Source of the DNA: Hyphomicrobiales bacterium
GTDB taxonomy: Bacteria; Pseudomonadota; Alphaproteobacteria; Rhizobiales; Rhizobiaceae
DNA length: 64,000 bases
Direction of reading: 5' to 3'
Assembly (NCBI GenBank): GCA_021775495.1
Contig: JAJFHT010000285.1
Location: 36,027-100,026 of the forward strand
The notes beneath the pieces are model-generated. The model saw only the letters and a list, made by a program, of their open reading frames with translations, made no database searches and was not told the DNA's origin. Below are positions 60,673 through 64,000 of this stretch, in pieces. Made by a program: the position numbers and the translations under genes. Numbering within the stretch: the stretch's first letter is position 1; every line of letters starts with the position of its first letter.

Positions 60673-61443
60673 TTAGATATGATTGAGAACGCGATCCAGA
60701 AATTGCCGTGTTTCTGGATTTTCCGGTGAGGAAAGGACGTCTTCAGATGGGCCGATTTCGGCAATATGGCCCTGGTGGAAAAATGCGGTGCGATGGCTGA
60801 CATGGCGGGCGAAACCCATCTCGTGGGTGACGACGAGCATCGTCATGCCTTCCTCGGCGAGCTGTCTCATAAGGTCCAGGACCTCACCGACGAGTTCGGG
60901 ATCAAGAGCTGATGTGACTTCATCGAACAGCATGATATCGGGCTGCATGGCCAGGGCGCGGGCAATGGCGACACGCTGCTGTTGTCCGCCGGACAGGCTG
61001 GAGGGCGGTTCATTCCGTTTGTCTGCCAGGCCAACTTTGCCCAACAGGATTTCGGCCTGTTCGTTGGCGTCTTGTACGGGTTTCCCCAAAACATGCACCG
61101 GGGCCTGGGCAACGTTTTCCAGAACGCTCAGATGTGGCCAGAGGTTGAAACTCTGGAACACCATGCCGATACGGGTGCGCAGCCGATTGATTTTGGCTTG
61201 TTTGATCCTGCCCTTGCTGACATCAACAAAATCAATGGTTTCGCCCTTGAAAACCATATGTCCCGATTGCGGGATCTCAAGCAGGTTGATGCATCGCAAC
61301 AACGTGCTTTTTCCCGATCCACTGGCGCCGATGATCGACAGAACCTCGCCCTTGCCAATGCTCAGCGAGACGTCCTTGAGCACTTCATTGCTGCCGAATG
61401 ATTTGCGGACCTGATTGATTTCGAGTTCGGGATTTTCCGTCAT
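60673..61443 (-). CDS. Amino-acid ABC transporter ATP-binding protein (HisP/GlnQ type)
   Basis: A 256-residue ATPase. Walker [22 protein letters not shown], signature [18 protein letters not shown], Walker [17 protein letters not shown] and the switch His [13 protein letters not shown] all match the polar amino acid group. First gene of the two-gene leftward unit, divergent from the FAD oxidoreductase across 200 bases that include an AT-rich palindrome. Ligand class is inferred from family only. Confidence 0.94.
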   Translation of the reverse strand: MTENPELEINQVRKSFGSNEVLKDVSLSIGKGEVLSIIGASGSGKSTLLRCINLLEIPQSGHMVFKGETIDFVDVSKGRIKQAKINRLRTRIGMVFQSFNLWPHLSVLENVAQAPVHVLGKPVQDANEQAEILLGKVGLADKRNEPPSSLSGGQQQRVAIARALAMQPDIMLFDEVTSALDPELVGEVLDLMRQLAEEGMTMLVVTHEMGFARHVSHRTAFFHQGHIAEIGPSEDVLSSPENPETRQFLDRVLNHI

Positions 61444-61610
61444 GGCGCGCTCAATACAGCGGTGTTGCCTGTATCTCGGCAGAACGGCGTCAGCCTAGAT
61501 GAAGATGGTGATTGACTCGAGTGACCTGACAAAACCTGCCTCCGAAATCGGCATTTCTGACGCTGTCGATTTCCAGCAGTTGCCGGCTTGCTAACAAATC
61601 AGAATCCAAT

Positions 61611-61625
61611 ATATATTAAATATAT
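61611..61625. promoter_or_regulatory. AT-rich 15-bp perfect palindrome before the FAD oxidoreductase gene
   Basis: ATATATTAAATATAT is a perfect inverted repeat of seven bases around one A, 18 bases before the oxidoreductase ATG and in a divergent promoter region. It stands out in GC-rich surroundings. It could overlap a -10 element or be the operator of a regulator encoded outside the window (GntR-type sites are often of this kind). Confidence 0.5.
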
Positions 61626-61643
61626 CTTGTGGCAAGAAGGGAC

Positions 61644-62951
61644 ATGGAAATGCCGAAATCATATGACGCCATTGTCATCGGCGGCGGGATCATCGGGTGC
61701 GCAATCGCCTACGAAATGGCCAAGAGTGGCAAGTCGGTTGCCTGCATCGAGAAGAACGCAGCGTCAGGCGCGGGTTCGACGTGCAATTCATGCGCGATCA
61801 TCCGCACCCACTACTCGACCCTGAACGGTGCGGCCCTGGCCAAGTCAAATTATCCCTATTGGGAGGATTGGGCCGGATATCTGCAAGCCGAAGAAGGTGA
61901 GATCCTGGCGACTTACAGGGAAGTCGGGTGCCTTTATACCTGTTTCGAGCACAATAATTACGGATTGAAGCTCGAGCAGATCGCCAACGAGATCGACATT
62001 CCCTACGAAGTGTGGACGCCGGCAAAAATGCGGGCAAAACTGCCGATCATCGATCCGGGACACTTCCATCCGGCCAAGGCAGCGGACGATCCGAAATTCG
62101 GCTCACAAGACGGCGAGATGCGTTACGTGCTGTTTTTTCCGAAAGCCGGATTCATCAACGACCCGTTGCTCGCCACGCAGAATATCCAGTCGGCGGCCGA
62201 ACGTCATGGCGCGGCATTTCACATGGGCAAACGGGTGGTTTCGATTGAGCAGAAGAACGGCCGGGTCAGCGGCGTGACACTGGATTCCGGCGAAACCCTT
62301 GAGGCTCCGGTGGTTGTCAATGCCTCCGGCCCGCACTCCTACAAGATCAATGAAATGGCCGGTGTCGCCGATGGAATGAACATCAAGACCAAAGCGCTGC
62401 GCGTGGAAGTGGCACATGTCCCGTCTCCGGACGGATTTGATTTCGAGAAAGACGGATATATCTGCTCCGACGCCGATATTGGCGGTTATTGGCGCCCGGA
62501 AATCGGTAACAAGATCCTTGTCGGCAGCGAGGAACCGGAATGCGATCCGCTGGAATGGGTCGATCCGGACGACTACAATACCGGGGTGACCGAGCAGGCA
62601 CGCTTGCAGGCAATGCGCGGCGCGCAACGTTTTCCATCAATGGGGATTCCGAATAATGTGCAGGGAATTGCGGATCTCTATGATGCTTCGGACGACTGGA
62701 TTCCGATCTATGACTGTTCCGACCTGCCGGGTTTCTACATGGCCGTTGGAACCAGTGGAAACCAGTTTAAGAACGCTCCTGTTGTCGGCATGATCATGAA
62801 TGCCCTGGTTGACCACGTGGAAGGCGGCAATGACCACGATAAAAATCCCATGAAGTTTCCGCTTCCCAATCTCGACTTCACGCTCGATATGGCGTTCTGC
62901 TCACGCATACGCGAGATCAATCGCGAGAGCAGTTTTTCGGTGGTGGGATAG
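61644..62951 (+). CDS. FAD-dependent oxidoreductase (DAO family)
   Basis: A 435-residue flavoprotein. The N-terminal dinucleotide motif is AIVIGGGIIGCAIAYEMAKSG; a long DAO-type substrate domain follows, ending in FYMAVGTSGNQFKNAPVVG, the usual FAD-closing block. Relatives oxidise glycine, sarcosine, D-amino acids or related amines. ATG 61644 has AAGGG just upstream; ATG 61650 two codons later is also possible. It is separated by six bases from the 2-hydroxyacid dehydrogenase gene, so the two probably catalyse consecutive steps on an amino-acid-derived compound. Likely substrate supply is the divergent ABC transporter. Confidence 0.9.
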   Translation: MEMPKSYDAIVIGGGIIGCAIAYEMAKSGKSVACIEKNAASGAGSTCNSCAIIRTHYSTLNGAALAKSNYPYWEDWAGYLQAEEGEILATYREVGCLYTCFEHNNYGLKLEQIANEIDIPYEVWTPAKMRAKLPIIDPGHFHPAKAADDPKFGSQDGEMRYVLFFPKAGFINDPLLATQNIQSAAERHGAAFHMGKRVVSIEQKNGRVSGVTLDSGETLEAPVVVNASGPHSYKINEMAGVADGMNIKTKALRVEVAHVPSPDGFDFEKDGYICSDADIGGYWRPEIGNKILVGSEEPECDPLEWVDPDDYNTGVTEQARLQAMRGAQRFPSMGIPNNVQGIADLYDASDDWIPIYDCSDLPGFYMAVGTSGNQFKNAPVVGMIMNALVDHVEGGNDHDKNPMKFPLPNLDFTLDMAFCSRIREINRESSFSVVG

Positions 62952-62957
62952 GACCGG

Positions 62958-63887
62958 GTGGACCGCGCCCCGGCCTTTGTCGATTGTTATGGCGATCTGA
63001 CCGTCAGATTTACCGATGAGATGCGGGCCGGAATTCCTGGTCTGGAGGTCTATTTCGACGAACCGGCCGATGAGGATGCGCTCATCGAGCGGCTCCGGGG
63101 GCGGCGCAATGTTCTGGTCTACATGGGGTACATGTCCGTCCGTGTTATTCAGTCCTGCCCCGATTTGAAGTCCATCGCCTATCTCTCCACCGGTCTTGCC
63201 ACGCATGGCGATCTTGAAGAGGCCGGTCGGCTTGGCATCCGGTTCGAAGGGGTCAAGGGTTACGGCGACCGGGCCGTGGCGGAACACGCAATCGCGCTGG
63301 CGCTGGCAGCGATAAAACGTATCGTCGAGATGGATGAGGCGGTTCGGTCAGGCAATTGGCGGTTGATGCGGGCCGAGGAAATTCAAGGGTCGACATTCGG
63401 AATTGTCGGACTTGGCGGTATCGGCAGGGAAACCGCGCGGTTGGCTCATGCGCTTGGCGCTCGAACCATCGGCTGGAGCCGTTCAGGCACCGCGGGCGGT
63501 GCGCCGGTCGAAATGATGGCGCTGGATGATGTGTTGGCGCAATCAGATGTCGTATCGTTACATCTGGCGCTGACACCTGAAACCGAAGGGTTCGTTGATG
63601 CTCGTGCATTGGCAAAATTGAAACCCGGTGCGATCCTGATCAATACGGCCCGGGCGGGAATCATCGAGGAAGATGCACTGATGTCGGCGCTCGAGGCGGG
63701 CCGGATCGGACATTGTGCGCTGGACGTCTTCCACCAGGAACCCCTGCCGCACAACCACCGTCTGACAGCAATGAAGAACGTGACCCTGACGCCGCATTCG
63801 GGCTGGCTGACGACCCAGGCGATAGACCGCCTTCTGCTGGCCGGCGTCAATTTGCTGGAAAGACATATCGCGGAAACGCGCAGCTGA
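62958..63887 (+). CDS. D-isomer-specific 2-hydroxyacid dehydrogenase
   Basis: A 309-residue NAD-dependent dehydrogenase. The Rossmann motif is FGIVGLGGIGRETARLAHALGA near residue 150. The catalytic Arg lies in INTARAGIIEEDAL, the Glu in HCALDVFHQEPLPHN and the His in LTPHSGWLTTQA. The start is GTG at 62958, six bases after the oxidoreductase stop. It interconverts a 2-oxo acid and a D-2-hydroxy acid; with the upstream DAO-type enzyme this suggests deamination of an amino acid followed by reduction of the oxo acid. Confidence 0.9.
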   Translation: MDRAPAFVDCYGDLTVRFTDEMRAGIPGLEVYFDEPADEDALIERLRGRRNVLVYMGYMSVRVIQSCPDLKSIAYLSTGLATHGDLEEAGRLGIRFEGVKGYGDRAVAEHAIALALAAIKRIVEMDEAVRSGNWRLMRAEEIQGSTFGIVGLGGIGRETARLAHALGARTIGWSRSGTAGGAPVEMMALDDVLAQSDVVSLHLALTPETEGFVDARALAKLKPGAILINTARAGIIEEDALMSALEAGRIGHCALDVFHQEPLPHNHRLTAMKNVTLTPHSGWLTTQAIDRLLLAGVNLLERHIAETRS

Positions 63888-63898
63888 GATAGACAAAT

Positions 63899-64000
63899 TC
63901 AGCGATCGCCATATTCCAAATCTGAAACCGCATCACGAATGCGCTTGCAGGCTTCGGCGAGTTCGTGCTCGGATTTTGCAAAACACAGACGGACATATCC
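63899..64000 (-). CDS. Aminotransferase, C-terminal end only (runs off the window)
   Basis: Reading leftward from the window edge, 33 codons end at a TGA (63899-63901). GYVRLCFAKSEHELAEACKR followed by IRDAVSDLEYGDR is the usual end of class I/II pyridoxal-phosphate aminotransferases (the RLCFA-K motif and the terminal helix). The rest lies outside the window. It is convergent with the dehydrogenase gene, 11 bases apart, and would fit the same amino-acid theme. Confidence 0.75.
   Translation of the reverse strand, partial: GYVRLCFAKSEHELAEACKRIRDAVSDLEYGDR

Overview
The window is GC-rich, densely coded bacterial DNA with overlapping ATGA junctions. The def-fmt-truA / dapE-dapD neighbourhood, the MarR/IclR/GbsR regulators and the overall gene content point to an alphaproteobacterium, most likely Hyphomicrobiales. 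This is inferred from gene order and protein type; the genus cannot be told from the sequence. No tRNA, rRNA or CRISPR array was seen.

Layout. 1-6.5 kb: the end of a DUF2235 hydrolase, a small membrane protein, a hybrid histidine kinase carrying a transposase-type helix-turn-helix at its N-terminus with its OmpR-type response regulator, then an acetyltransferase coupled to a homocysteine methyltransferase. 6.5-17.2 kb: an accessory-looking stretch with a SARP/BTAD-alpha/beta-hydrolase fusion, a membrane class III adenylate cyclase, a relic of a second hydrolase gene, two copies of a 37-bp hairpin repeat, a secreted luciferase-domain protein, an acyl-CoA synthetase, a LuxR regulator, a quinone oxidoreductase and an acetyltransferase. 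17.3-30.5 kb: a peptide or amino-acid-derivative utilisation locus with an amidohydrolase, a complete dipeptide-type ABC transporter, an Asp/Glu/hydantoin racemase-like enzyme, an IclR regulator, an M28-type peptidase with an atypical active site, an oxidoreductase and a second solute-binding protein. The two diverging arms share a 19-bp palindrome, probably the IclR operator.

31.1-34.1 kb: an overlapping operon of a DASS anion transporter, a ferric-reductase-like flavocytochrome and a 36-residue membrane protein. 34.8-38.4 kb: a tightly overlapping three-gene operon encoding a caspase-like protease, a protein I could not assign (beta-rich N-terminus, helical C-terminus) and a ComEC-type metallo-beta-lactamase nuclease. 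It looks like a conflict or defence module and is the most interesting locus here. 38.7-46.1 kb: a small lipoprotein, an Old Yellow Enzyme-type iron-sulfur flavoprotein, an AraC regulator diverging from a Tat-exported MBL hydrolase, and cytochrome bd oxidase genes coupled to a GbsR-type regulator.

46.3-55.6 kb is housekeeping: ABC-F ATPase, rmuC, def, fmt, truA, dapE, dapD and a LOG-family protein. 55.6-59.9 kb is a disturbed patch holding a MarR/ABA4-like pair with a symmetric operator array, a small secreted protein, a relic of the LOG gene 3' end, mrp, an IS5-family remnant and a small P-loop kinase. 60-64 kb holds an amino-acid ABC transporter without a binding protein, diverging from a FAD oxidoreductase and a 2-hydroxyacid dehydrogenase, and the 3' end of an aminotransferase.

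Start codons were chosen by ribosome-binding site, overlap with the upstream gene and family length; where this differs from the longest reading frame it is stated.
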